From Blattamonas nauphoetae (lineage: Eukaryota; Preaxostyla; Oxymonadida): DNA of 64,000 nt. The DNA lies in the NCBI GenBank assembly GCA_033064195.1, contig JARBJD010000066.1, forward strand, positions 124,001 to 188,000, in the 5' to 3' direction. A program made the position numbers and the translations under genes. A model generated the notes under the pieces. That model was not told the origin of the DNA. It was given only the letters and a program-made list of their open reading frames with translations, and ran no database searches. Of the stretch, positions 34,501 through 44,830 are shown one piece after another (the first letter of the stretch is position 1; every line of letters begins with the position of its first letter).

Positions 34501-37500
34501 TGGAGAACCATCATTCGACGACATCGTGCTATTCGACCAGCTCTTCTCCGTAGATAAATGGACCACCATTCGACATTGGCAACGATTCGAACTGAACACT
34601 CCCAACATGCAACCAATCTCCGTCGAAGAAGATCCCTCCTCCCTTCACAGCGACATAATTCGAGGACATGGTTGCAGGGATGTTGATTGAGAGTAGGTCG
34701 ACATATCCGGGATGAGTCAGGGTCAGTGAGGAAAAGCGAGACACGTCGAGAAACATTCAGCCACCGAGTTTGGCAGAACACTCGATCAGAGTCGGTTGAA
34801 GGTTGAGATCGCTATTTTGATCGAGCGAGGGGATGAAGTAGTCACCGCCTCTGGTCTCCGCTGAGCAGAGCGTAGCGAGCATCCGATTGACGTTGATTGT
34901 GTGACACTCCTCGAAGAAATGCGCTTTTGTCAGTTCAACAAACGCATTTCGGCAACTCAGCACGGCTCCATCGCCAGTCGTTGCGACGTTAGCGATGAGA
35001 ACAGAATTTAAATCATGGGCGAGTAATAGTTTGACAGATCCTCCATCGAATTCGAAACCCGAATGATCGGCGAAGGCCATATTGGATTCCTCCATCTGAT
35101 GTGAAGGCACAAAGCGAGATTTCGACCACACCCTCCGAACTGATATTGATGAGAAGCTCCGTGATTGAGGAATCGAGTTGGTGGAAGAAAAACCACAAAG
35201 AGAGAGGCTTCGTCAGACACGGTGAAGAGAGAGCTGGTAGTGTGAGGAGGACACACGAACGGCTGAAGAGACGACTGAAACTGGCCTTTCAGAGAGACTG
35301 CTTTTGCCTCAAAGGTGAATGGGGGGATGGTGACTGGAATAGCCAGCTTCGACCTGATGCTGACTTCAAGCCAATTGCTTCGGGAGATCAAAGTGCCTCC
35401 TCTTCTCGTAAAACAGCTCCCACTCAACTCGCCTTCTCACTTTCCGTTCTTCTTCCTTTCTCCATCTCTCTTCATCCACCTTCTCTTCTTTCATCCTCCC
35501 TCCAACCCACCTCGTCCCTTCTCTCCCTCCCAATCTCCTCACCGAATGATCAGTCGTTACACAGGTCCTAGTTAGGGCTGTCGACGATGCACATATTTGT
35601 CATCCATCTCGTCGCCCTCTTCGATCTCGCTTTGGTCATTGCTTTTGTTGACTTGTCTCTCTTCGTCGGTCTCTCCAGGTCCGTCTTGTTCATCTTGGCT
35701 GTGTCGACTTGAGTCTTCTAAACTGCTTTCTTGTTCAGCCACGCGAGATGTCTCTCTTCTTTCTTCTTCAAAAACAATCGACGAGCCTCGTGTGCTTCCA
35801 AGTGAGTCGGAGCTTCTCCTCGTATCTCTTCTTTCATTTTGATCCAAATTCCGAGATTGTGGTGAGTGTCTGCACGATGTCACACGATCTGTCTTGTCAC
35901 GGTTGGAAGATGCGTGTGATGACGATTCAGACTTGTGTTGGGAAGGAGAAGGAGTGTGAAGTGCGGATGAGAGTGGAAGAGGCGAGGTGGAGTGAGAATC
36001 GAAATGTGAAGAGTCGATGGTTTGCGGCAGAGGAGAGCGGAAGTCGGTGATAGAGTGGTGGGAGGATGGTGGGGAGGGTGAGTCTGGGACAGCCAAGTGT
36101 TGTGAGTGAGGTGGTGTCAAGAGTGGAGAATGATGCGAATCCGACGAAATCGAGTCGGGTGATGTTTCTGTGTGCTCCAAATCGCTTCGATTTGTTCGTT
36201 CCAACCATCGCTCGTTCTCCATTTCCAACTTCACTCCAATCTCACGCTTTTCCGATAGTAAGTCTGTTCTTTCCCATTCAGCGTCGTTTTCGGGGCGGGA
36301 ATGCACAAGACCGCCACTCAATCGCCCAAATTCAACATCGCTCATCCGAAGCTGGTCCTGTGAAAAATGAGTGTGAATTCAAAATGAAAAGTTACAAATT
36401 GAAGGCAAAAAACGATGAAAAGTCGAGAGAGACCGAATAGGGTCAATAGAAGACAAGAAGGTTTGCAACACAAACTTGGATCAGTTCCTCACTCTAAATG
36501 TCCTGCTTGTCACTAAAACGAGTGTCGTTTGCACTCTCTCCGTCTTCTGAGATGTTTTCTTCGTCAATTTGTCCGATATCACGACTTTTGGGACCATCCC
36601 GTTTTGACAGTTCTTCGCTCATCTTCGACACCCGTCTTCGGCTCGGCATGTCATGGAGCGTCACTTGCTGGACATGTTGAGACAGATCCACTGCACATCC
36701 CAAATGCTGCCTGATGTGGGTACGGTAGAGCAGAATCAGCAACGAAAAGAAAGAAGAGCGAGGACTGTTGGAAACGATAAATGAAATGTGCGATTGTTCA
36801 GAAAAGGAGAGCACACATTCAGTCAGGAGGGTCTGTAGAGACTGGTTCTTCAGTGTGAACAATTTCCGGACCTTGAACAGAAGCGACGCGGAGACAGAGT
36901 GGAGCGACAGATACGAGTCGTGGAAGAGAACAGACACCAGATTCGGAATTTCGAACATCATATTCAGCCACTGCACCAAGCGGTCAGAGAAAAACAGCGT
37001 GACATGCCAGACAGCGAGTATCCAGTTTTGTTCAGAATGACAATCCTAAAGATAAGAAAATAAAACAATCGATGAGAAAGAAAATAAAAGAATAAAGTCA
37101 AAAGAGTTCGGAGGAAGGAAACAGGCAAACAAACCGTGAAGAGAAACATCCAGTTAGGCCAGAGATTTCGTTTCCAGACTTGAACGAAGGGAGAATTTGA
37201 AAGATAAGGAAATAAAAGGAAATGAAAAAGAGAAAATGGAATAAGAATGTTGAAATATAGAAGAAAAAGGATATAATGAAAAGAAATCTCGAAGACTAAT
37301 AAACAATTGAACAACGAATGTAAACCTGCTGAATAAATCACTCTAAGAGAGAAATAATCGTCAAGAAATGGTATATGAGATCCATCACGGTGGAATTAAT
37401 AATTTTTTCGATAAACAAGCGTGATTCATCCAGTTCTTCAATCGGATCGGGAAGAAGAATTATTGTGGGACGATTCATCTCGAGATTTCAATGAAAGTAC

Positions 37501-40500
37501 TTCTAAACAAAAAACAACACGGATAGTGGGTCTTTTACTTCGTTATTTCGAGTTTTATGAGAATTTGAACACTAGTTATTTTCTGAGATCAAAAAAGCTG
37601 AGATCGATGAGATCAGTCTCAAAGGTCTGGTGATGACGATGAGAGAGATAGAAGAGAAGAGTCGAGGTGTGCTTGGAGGGAGGCGTTGGGAGAAGTGTGC
37701 GATAAATGCTGAGACGATGTCGAACTACCCACAGATCCATCCATTAACGACACCAGTTGTTGGAACTTCGCTTGGAGCGAGAGAAGTGTTGGTCGGGTAG
37801 TGCTACGCGCAGTCCGCGTTATGACTAGAGGCAGTCCGTTTTTTTGTGCTAGGGGCAGTCCGACTTTGCTAGGGGCAGTCCGTGGATTGCTAGAGGCAGT
37901 CCATCGTTTTCTGGGCTATTATTGGAGTTTTTCACTCTTTTCTTTTTATTACAACCACAATTATACATATTTCAATTCAAATTCAGTGAAATGATGAATA
38001 TTAGTGAATTGATAGCTGTCTATGAGGGCCTTTGTTTGATCCGACCGACTGTGAGAGATGCGTCTTTCTTACGGTCAATCAAATCGAATTAGTCTTGATA
38101 TCGAAGGGAAAGATGTGATACAGAGATGGCGGACCATATTCTGACCATTTCAATGCATGGCTAGCATCTTTCGTACAGACACTTTTTCTTGAAATGTATG
38201 AAGGGAATCGTGAAAAAAATGCAAAGATCTTTCATTTCTCCAGTTTTCTCCTGATTTTGATGAGTAGTTTTGTTCTCGATCCTCCTCTCTCTCGTCTCTC
38301 ACCGCCTCGTTCTTCTTACGGCCTTCCTTCAACTTCACCAATCCGGCAAGTTCAAACCGAAGAAGGATTCGGAGAATCTGTAGTTTCCCGCTTTCTTTTC
38401 TTCTCCCTATTTCCTTCTCTTCTTCGCTAGATCTTTTTTTTGTGTCTCCTCTGCTCTCTTTTTCTTCTCCCTCTCCATCGACGACATCAGCGCCTCCAAC
38501 ACCCCACTCCCCCTCACTCCCTCCCTCTCTTCTTCCGCCTCTCGTAACCCGACCTCCCCCTCCTCTTCCATCTTCACCGCCGACGCCATCCACCAAATCA
38601 CACTTTTCAAGATCCTTCTCAGAATCACCCACATTCTTCGTTGATCACTCCCTCCCCCCATATCCTCCACCCGCTCGACACAATAGGCAGCGGCAGACTA
38701 AGATTGCTTTTAGAGAGACAATGAGTGAAGATAGAAGAAGAGGAGATGACCAACATGAAAGAGACGAGAGTGAAGAACCCACTCACAAACATCAGCAGTG
38801 CTCACAAGCCACGTTGGCACCATTCCAACGCGTCTCCTGCCGCTCGTACCTCTCCGCATACACAGCAGACTCCTCTCCGCAGACGTAGCAGACATCTCCC
38901 CGAAGATGACCACCCCACAACCCACCCTCTCCACTCCTCCTCTCGTCCACCAGCCGTTGCTGCGTGCGCACTGTCAACCATGTCGTTGTCTCCACGATCA
39001 AGACCTGCAGTTCTCCTACAATCTGAGTGAGCCACACAAAAACTCAAGAATCAAAGAAAACAGGAAGAACGACAAAGAAACAGAGCAAACAACGAAAACA
39101 CAAAATACACCACAACCCTACACACCCTACTTTCAGTCAAAGTACTCCCCCACATCACGTTCCGATCTGCCGTCATCATCACCAGCGCGACTGTCTCTTC
39201 CAACGACCCAGCCAGATGAGGTCACACAACAGGCGTCGCTCCTCTCCCTCCGTCTTCTTTTCTTCCGCATTCACTCGTCCTCATGCCTTCTGGTATCTCC
39301 ACAAACACAGGCGGCAGTTGAATTCCAATTCTGACAAGATCAATAACTAAACAGCAAACAGAATGTTTGACAGAGAGTTTATTGCAGCCGAAAGGGTGAA
39401 ACTTACGACGATGATGTCGAGATATGTGTGAGAGAGTGGTTGGAGAACACCATATTTTTGTGGTCTATCCTGGATTGAAATGGATATAAGGTTGTTCATC
39501 ATCTCCTTCTTGTGTTTCATCCTTCATCGTTGGTGCGATTCGGATAGTATTGACACTTTCTATCTCATATACTTGATTTTCGGTCAGATCTAACAAAATG
39601 ACCTCTTTCTCGCCATCAATTGACAAATATGGTTGATTTCGCTGCTCCTGACTTCAAAAATGTGTAATAGTGGTCATAGTGCAAATAAAAGAGTGAAAAA
39701 TTCCAATAATAGCCCAGAAAACGACGGACTGCCTCTAGCAAAGCTCGGACTGCCCCTTGCAAAAACGGACTGCCCCTAGCACAAAAAACGGACTGCCTCT
39801 AGTCATAACGCGGACTGCGCGTAGCAACACCCGTGTTGGTCGGAAGAACGGCAATTTGAGGAACGATGTGTCATTCTGAAACTCGAAGTCCAAAAAATGA
39901 AGACACACCTCAACTTCCTCTCCGCCTGCCATTTTCTCCAGAAACTCCTTCCACAACAAGATCCGTCTCGCTTCTTGGCATGGGTTTAAAATAGCAGGTG
40001 GTTTTGAAATATGGCTGGTGCAACGAGTTTAGTATGACTGGTGGTGGATTTCTCCAGAAATATGGAAGCCATCACCATAAAGTATTCCGATATGGTCAGG
40101 ATGAGATCCCCAGAGAAGGTGTAGAAGTGAAAAAACCGCATAAAAGTCATGAAAAGTCTCAATTCCTCCGATCAAGATTGATCAAAAAAGATTGCACTTT
40201 TTTCGCTCTATGAATATCGATTTAGAAAAATAATATGTTTTTGACAAAATAATGTGCAAAACAGACAGGAATCAAAATAAAGTGAACATACTTGTCCTGT
40301 GAAGTGATTGTTATCAAGGATTTCTGATTTTCGCCTCACATTTTTGAAGGGCCTATCCTCCACTGACTGTTCCGCCTCTCGCTATTGTTGTGAATAGAGA
40401 TGACAAGAAGGAAATGGAACGATTTTGTATGTTATAACCCCCAGATGATCGACTTTTAGTGACATTTCACAACCAGCTATACTAAACCGCCACCAGCTAT

Positions 40501-41584
40501 ATTAAACCACCACCAGCTATACTAAACTTCACCAGCTATACTAAACCCATGCCCGCTTCTTCATACAAAGAAGGATCAAACTGTTTGCTCACCTGAACAA
40601 GTGCAGGTTCGATCAGTTGTGAGAATGAAAAGAATGCTGGTGAGCGAAAATCGATTTCTGGGTCAGTGAGCCGATCTTCATTCTCCACAAGGCCTTCATT
40701 TTCCAAAAAATTCACAGCAATGTAGGCAGGTGTTGTCATCCACATGAAATTGTGATACAAGTCGAGCTCATTCGAAATATCTGCGGAGGTGGCAGTTGTG
40801 ATCTCAGTGAGGACTGCTTCGAATTTGGATGTGTCACAGGCAGGAACAAGATGGCCAGAGTTGACGAGGTGATGGAGGAGATGATGAAGGAGAAACGAAA
40901 TCTCATTTCTTCGAGAAGGTTCTTCGATGTGTTGTGGGATACAGTTTAAATTGGACAGTTGATCAATGAGATCAAGAAAAAGCTGAGAAAGACTGGTGAT
41001 GCAATCGGAGAAGGATTGTGGGGAGTGGGGAGGGGATGAATCCGAATGCGAGGCGGATAGAACTGAAAAGAAGAAAGACAAGATGAAGAGACAAACTAAT
41101 CCGAGCTGTCCCAAATCCATCAACCACAACATCATCCCATTCAAACCTAAACGACCCGTTGCTTTGCGTAACTGCCGATTCAAGTCCGATCACAGCACAC
41201 ACGAACCATTCCATCAAATCCTGAAATTGATCAAAATCAAGAATCCAGAGCAACAAAATCAATAATATTCAAAAAAGGAACGCAGACCTTCCACTCAATC
41301 TCTTCTCCAGCATCGCATTTCGAAGCAACGAGAAACCTCAACGGTTTCATGTTCTCCCGCTCCAAACGTGATTTTTCATAATCTTTGGATGTTGTGGGAT
41401 CATACCACACAAGCAAAGGATAGTTGTGCAGTTTTTCAATTACTGTCTCGCGATATTCAGGCAGCTGGGCTTGTCTGATTTGTCGAAACTTCGCTTGTTG
41501 ATTGGTCGGTGAGATGTGTGGAATGATCTGTATCCTCGGGGGAGATTGGATAATAGTATTGTGTGGTTGGATTGAAATGGACAT
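28547..41584 (-). CDS. Host helical-repeat gene interrupted by four TIR elements
   Basis: Exons in transcription order: 41584-41288; 41220-41097; then 41062-32182 carrying three insertions (host blocks 41062-40554, 39968-39833, 37785-37630 and 33825-32182); 32152-32114; 28758-28547. Introns are 41221-41287 (67 bp), 41063-41096 (34 bp), 32153-32181 (29 bp), and a last one holding the fourth insertion. When each element plus one copy of its target duplication is set aside, the frame runs on without a stop: 'DPSLYEEA|RRILLWKEF', 'PFFRPT|LLSLQAKF', 'SSSS|HFRQESLQLL'. The protein is helical, with a ~550-residue block (33825-32182) and a C-terminal 'FVKRLVSLCSVSNVMEMVRF' stretch. The family is unknown. 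The gene cannot be expressed normally from this allele unless the insertions are removed. The intact codons argue that the insertions are young or that an intact copy exists elsewhere. The start at 41584 is the first ATG of the frame; further 5' exons are possible. Confidence 0.62.
29145..29950 (-). pseudogene. Unrecognised decayed gene fragment inside element E
   Basis: GC-richer than its surroundings, with two minus-strand blocks in adjacent frames: 29504-29827 (extended upstream to about 29940) containing 'EFHGLLDTIGDTTYAISASS', 'LLREIVYLMTSGPLCVVEPI' and 'KIGMSEILGRHERNVEVTFL', and 29145-29471 containing 'RMVLELVDERVEESILDVEM'. The composition and helical pattern look like a real solenoid-type protein that has decayed. 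No family is assigned. Confidence 0.4.
30731..31660 (-). pseudogene. TmcB-like/TPR helical-repeat fragment captured in element E
   Basis: The minus-strand frame from 31660 to 30731 has one in-frame stop (31433-31435). It reads 'FVSSVYEHAIQQFPSSTSLI', '(K)NYLKAQKVIQQATIGYPHFF', 'ELDDMVEAERMKI', 'LHRLALLAARKAKETFEYIK' and 'LLISPNSVALWKMMRTVV'. This repeats a pattern of helix pairs with 'xYPxxxxxW' and 'SPNSVxLWxM' that I associate with the TmcB-like segment of large protist membrane proteins, often fused to PAS or cyclase domains. Only that segment is present: no membrane spans or catalytic domain accompany it. It is a truncated gene piece carried between the element's TIRs. Confidence 0.45.
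33962..35427 (-). pseudogene. Decayed beta-helix surface protein fragment inside element C
   Basis: Minus-strand blocks 35427-35008, 35131-34757, 34756-34529 and 34608-34282 look like beta-helix rungs: 'LNSVLIANVATTGDGAVLSC', 'LLSINIPATMSSNYVAVKGG', 'WLHVGSVQFESLPMSNGGPF'. Two of the blocks are in the same frame, separated by a single TGA; the others need frame changes. No signal peptide or C-terminal receptor part is present. It appears to be a captured or earlier-inserted fragment of a surface-protein gene. Confidence 0.5.
35572..36362 (-). CDS. Acidic low-complexity reading frame with coiled-coil start
   Basis: It opens after a TTTTTCACAG acceptor-like sequence (about 36363) with 'DQLRMSDVEFGRLSGG' and a charged helix 'EKREIGVKLEMENERWLERT', then runs into about 170 residues rich in Ser, His, Asp and Glu. 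It may be a 3' exon of the helical gene immediately upstream on the same strand, although the stop at 36494 would have to be bypassed by a splice I cannot place. Composition alone cannot prove coding. Confidence 0.3.
36494..37190 (-). CDS. Two-exon helical gene fragment inside element C
   Basis: Exon 1 (about 37190-37135) reads 'VWKRNLWPNWMFLFT'. A GT..AG intron (37134-37046, 89 bp) leads in phase to exon 2, 'DCHSEQNWILAVWHVTLFFS' through 'DRLVQWLNMMFEIPNLVSVL' and 'LLFKVRKLFTLKNQSLQTLL' to a stop at 36494. The splice keeps the frame, so it was a real gene. No start codon is identified and more 5' exons are likely. The protein is helical and not recognised. Its position inside a TIR element makes it a captured gene piece or a hitch-hiking gene. 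Confidence 0.45.
37795..39832. mobile_element. Mutator-like TIR element D, 2.0 kb
   Basis: Terminal inverted repeats of roughly 150-180 bp start GGGTAGTGCTACGCGCAGTC (left) and GGGTGTTGCTACGCGCAGTC (right complement). Each carries about five tandem copies of a CTAGxGGCAGTCCG unit. An exact 9-bp duplication GTGTTGGTC flanks it (37786-37794 and 39833-39841). The interior (about 38000-39650) holds overlapping Ser/Pro-rich frames on both strands and no recognisable transposase. It interrupts the central minus-strand host gene, whose frame is open across the empty site. Confidence 0.82.
38150..39350. other. Low-complexity interior of element D
   Basis: Several overlapping frames of 80-178 codons on both strands, rich in Ser, Pro, Arg and Glu, reflect pyrimidine-rich DNA rather than a clear protein. 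A plus-strand splice chain is conceivable (for example 38442-38630 joined to 38798-39030), but I cannot establish one. Confidence 0.3.
39977..40553. mobile_element. 577-bp non-autonomous TIR element A
   Basis: The ends are inverted: GGCATGGGTTTAAAATAGC at left, complement of right GGCATGGGTTTAGTATAGC. Four tandem variants of 'AGCTATACTAAACC(AC)C' lie at the right end and the matching complement at the left. An 8-bp direct repeat CGCTTCTT flanks it (39969-39976 and 40554-40561). It is clearly related to the outer element at 44087-48715 over its whole length ('aaatatggctggtgcaacgag', 'ccccagatgatcgacttttag'). No coding capacity. It is the smallest of the insertions in the central host gene and leaves that frame intact when set aside. 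Confidence 0.83.
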
Positions 41585-42297
41585 TCAGAGAGATAAATTG
41601 TTTTGAGTTTGACAATCGAGACGTTTTTTAGACCTCTTTGAGATGTTGGCAGATATAGTATAGATTGTTGGTAATGTTCGAAAATCAGACGAAAACATGC
41701 AATCTCTGAGTCAGATGTCAATCACAAAGAATGAATCCTTTCTGTTCAATCTGAGACGAAAACGAACAAAGTGTGGTTGGATCGAAACGAAAACACAGAT
41801 CGTTGACTTCACTCTCCTAAATGGCGATCATTGTTCTCTATTCCCAAAATCGAGGAACATTGTTTCCTTTCAGGTGATGAAAAGTGTTCAAACAAAATGA
41901 AATGGCAAATGAAGACACAGTTTCAAAATCCAACAAAATAAAGACTCTGCTGCAGTTTGGTGATCTCAATCCGAATCATCTCACGAGGTAGTTCTGGCAG
42001 CAGCTCCATACAACTCAAATACAATTAACACGCAATCCGCCGGTGTGTGCGTTCAACCAAGCGTGGCCAGAGAATATGGTGGGGTGGCGGAGAACGGTGT
42101 GACTCTCCTCGAAGCGACCCAAATCTCAGAAAAGTGTTGTTTGTCGATTGTGATGGTGTGGATTCTGTTGGAAGGCGGAGAACGAGAAGCAGAGTGTGAG
42201 AGCAGAACAGTGAACGATGAATCAAATGAGATGAATTGTTGGAGTGGTCCGAAAATGATGACGAAGTGCTTGAATTGACCGTTTGCAGCAGAAGATG
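41585..42297. other. Interval without a secure gene
   Basis: Short frames on both strands. The minus-strand frame upstream of 41584 might supply a further 5' exon of the central host gene. A 68-codon plus-strand frame at 41697-41900 shows no family. The segment 42045-42280 is open on both strands and grades into a duplicated block, so it may be a degenerate gene. Confidence 0.3.
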
Positions 42298-42602
42298 CGG
42301 ACAGACGAGAGTATTCTGAGTGGAACGGATTCTGTCGGAATGTCTTCGGCGGAAGAGAGGCATCGTTTGGACGGAAGATTGGGTCACGCTTCATCTTTTC
42401 TTTCCGCTTCTCTCTTCGACGGGGAGAGTGAGGAGTGATTGGTTGGTGTGGATCAACATCCATTTCGTTCTTCTGTCTTTCCGAAGTGTTGACCACGATG
42501 GTCGATGAGCGATCGTTTCTGAAATGCGATCTCATGATTGGAAGGAATCGTGGAGAGAGGATCAATTGCGTCGAACAATCAGCAAATCACGACATCTTCA
42601 CA
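42298..42602. repeat. Duplicated segment, copy 2 (see 28246-28560)
   Basis: Same-orientation copy of the segment at 28246-28560. The plus-strand frame that is open in copy 1 has a stop here, created where a GAG-rich tract differs by three bases, whereas the minus-strand frame stays open. This copy is followed by the 3' end of a helical-repeat gene (42797), and copy 1 also neighbours remains of that family, so a larger ancestral duplication is possible. Confidence 0.6.
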
Positions 42603-42796
42603 AACAGCGAGGAAGAGTGATATGTGACACCGTCCATTTCGGAGCAGTGAGAGTGAGGAAGGAGAGTGTGGGGAGATTGGGAATCACTTTGGCAAATGAT
42701 GAGGTGATTTCAGAGCCGATAAAGAGCATAAATAAACAGTGGGATCCACAGAAAGTCAGAAACAGTTCGGTTTAATTCACTGGTTCTTGTCTGTTT

Positions 42797-43963
42797 CTAT
42801 TCTTGTTCTACAATGTTCGTGCCAAGCAAGTTGTTCCATTCCATCGAGAGGAATGCAATCAGTCCTCCGTATGATCGGTGTTGGTCGTTTAGCTGCCATT
42901 GTTCAATCACATCTTCGATGTCCTCCATTCTCAACATTCGATCCACTGTCCTCCACATATGTTGCTGTACTCCCCCTTGTTTGTTCCATTCTCGCTGGGA
43001 CTTGACCATTTCTAACAGAAAATCCCAGATCGGTTCATCTTTCTCGAAGATGGTGAGACAACTCGGAATTGCGAGAACGATGGGTAATTCTATGCATAAA
43101 TCCATAATTGGTTGATGATATGGAGACATTCGGAGGAGTCGGGCGAGGAAGATCAGAAAACGCTTGGATTGGTCCCCATCAACGATCGATGTGGGGTTCG
43201 TGCATAAATGACCGACGGACTTCTCAGAAGGCGACAGAACTTGCTTCAAGACCGTCTCGTGAACAGATTTTCGTTCATCGTCGTCTTCAATTTCGACTTC
43301 CGAAACTCTATTCGGGCCTGCGAGCCGAAAAGAATTGGTGATGATGCCCATGAGACATGTATGCATGTCTTCACAGTCTGATATTGAAAATGATTGTGGA
43401 TTGAGAGTGTTGATGAGACGAGGGATCAGATCAGCTTTGATCAAGGCAAAACGGATATCATATGAACAGAGCAAGATCAGATTATCCATCAGCTCTATTG
43501 TTGTGGCGGTGATGAGTTGATTGGCAGGTGAAATGAGCACCACAATGTCTTGGACGAAGTCTGTCATCGATTCATCAGAGAACGTTGCGAGGCTGTTGAG
43601 CAGATCAACGTCTGATTCTTCATGATATGGACTCACTGATTCCAGAAATCTCACCGCTTTTTCCTCCAGAGAGACATCCAATGTTGGCTGGAACTTTATG
43701 GTGGCAACCAGAGATCGAAAGATAACGATGTTGTCGAGTCCCGAAGAAATTTTACCTTCCTCCCAATTTAGAAAAGGAGAGCAATCCATTGGGAATATCA
43801 ATTGAGCGGAAGACAAATCAGAGTATGTATCTTCAGCAGAGGTGTCTGCATCTGTGTTTAGAGCTGTCATTTTGATGGAATCATCTGAGAGACACACGTT
43901 ATGGGTGATGAGAATGTGACAGGACAATGATGTTGAGATGAGGGAATCATCATAAAAGAACAA
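42797..43963 (-). CDS. ARM/HEAT-like helical-repeat family protein (paralogue 3)
   Basis: A 388-residue uninterrupted frame. The family core opens with 'MDCSPFLNWEEGKISSGL', probably the conserved start region, preceded by about 50 less typical residues. Helical pairs follow ('VIFRSLVATIKFQPTLDVSL', 'DFVQDIVVLISPANQLITAT', 'LIPRLINTLNPQSFSISD', 'VLKQVLSPSEKSVGHLCTNP'), ending in 'WRTVDRMLRMEDIEDVIEQW' and 'MEWNNLLGTNIVEQE'. The 'FLNW' start box, 'LxPSEK' and the acidic C-terminal box are shared with the copies at 6168 and 11578. No signal or membrane span; probably cytoplasmic. This is the best preserved family member here. Either ATG (43963 or the one before 'DCSPF') could be used. Confidence 0.72.
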   Translation of the reverse strand: MFFYDDSLISTSLSCHILITHNVCLSDDSIKMTALNTDADTSAEDTYSDLSSAQLIFPMDCSPFLNWEEGKISSGLDNIVIFRSLVATIKFQPTLDVSLEEKAVRFLESVSPYHEESDVDLLNSLATFSDESMTDFVQDIVVLISPANQLITATTIELMDNLILLCSYDIRFALIKADLIPRLINTLNPQSFSISDCEDMHTCLMGIITNSFRLAGPNRVSEVEIEDDDERKSVHETVLKQVLSPSEKSVGHLCTNPTSIVDGDQSKRFLIFLARLLRMSPYHQPIMDLCIELPIVLAIPSCLTIFEKDEPIWDFLLEMVKSQREWNKQGGVQQHMWRTVDRMLRMEDIEDVIEQWQLNDQHRSYGGLIAFLSMEWNNLLGTNIVEQE

Positions 43964-44830
43964 TAAAATGCGGAAAACGAAGAGTGAGAAGATCAGAGAA
44001 TGAAGAGGAAGTTTATGAACGAGAGGAAATCAAGGATGACAGATGCCCTTCCGTGAACAATGGATGAACCAATGAGACAAGAAACGGGCATGGGTTTAGT
44101 ATAGCTGGTGGTTTTCAAATATGGCTGGTGCAACGAGTTTAGTATGGCTGGTGGTGGATTTCTGAAGAAATGTGGAAGGTATCACAATAAAGTTTTCCGA
44201 TATGAAAAGGATGAGATCCCCAGAGAAGGTGTCGAAGTGACAACACTGCACAAAATTCACGGAAAGTTTCAATTCCTCCGAACAAGGTTGATCAAAAACT
44301 ATCACCCTTTTTTCGCTCTATGGATGCGGATTTTGCAAAATTATGTGTTTTTGACAAAATATTGTACAAAACTGACAATAATCAAAATATAGAGAACCTT
44401 CATGTTCTGTGAAGAGCCTATCCTCCCCTGACTGTTCCACCTCCAGCTGGGTAAGTATAGAGACAGATCTGATTTTGTATACACACAGATCTGTCCGTTG
44501 GTATAGGCACAGATCTGCGGTATACACACAGATCTGACCTTTTTGTCTCTATTTTGGCTTATAATGTGTCTTATATGAATGAAAAAGACGAAGAATAGAT
44601 GTAAAAGGATAAAAAGAAGAGTTTCAAGGTAAAATGAGAGCGATTGATGAGGCAGTCACGACAACTGTTTCAAAGGGTCGATCGCGTTCACGGTAGAAAG
44701 ATTGGTTTCCCCGCAATATCTTCCGAAAGAATACAGGGAAAATGGTTCATGTTTCGAGCAAGCCTCTTTGTGAGTTTGGTTGACTCAGTTTCGAAGATCT
44801 TTTCGACGATATTTTGGATCACGATCTGGT

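Larger units (their letters stand above)
33834..37629. mobile_element. hAT-like TIR element C, 3.8 kb, carrying gene fragments
   Basis: The ends share an 11-bp perfect inverted repeat CAGACCTTTGA. Weaker subterminal similarity follows, made of several GATCTCAG/CTGAGATC words at each end. An exact 8-bp direct repeat GTGATGAC flanks it (33826-33833 and 37630-37637). An 8-bp duplication and a short TIR starting CAG fit the hAT superfamily. The interior has no BED/hATC-type transposase that I can see. It holds minus-strand gene remnants: a beta-helix fragment, a low-complexity acidic frame and a two-exon helical gene. Removing the element and one duplication leaves the surrounding host frame open. 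Confidence 0.7.
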
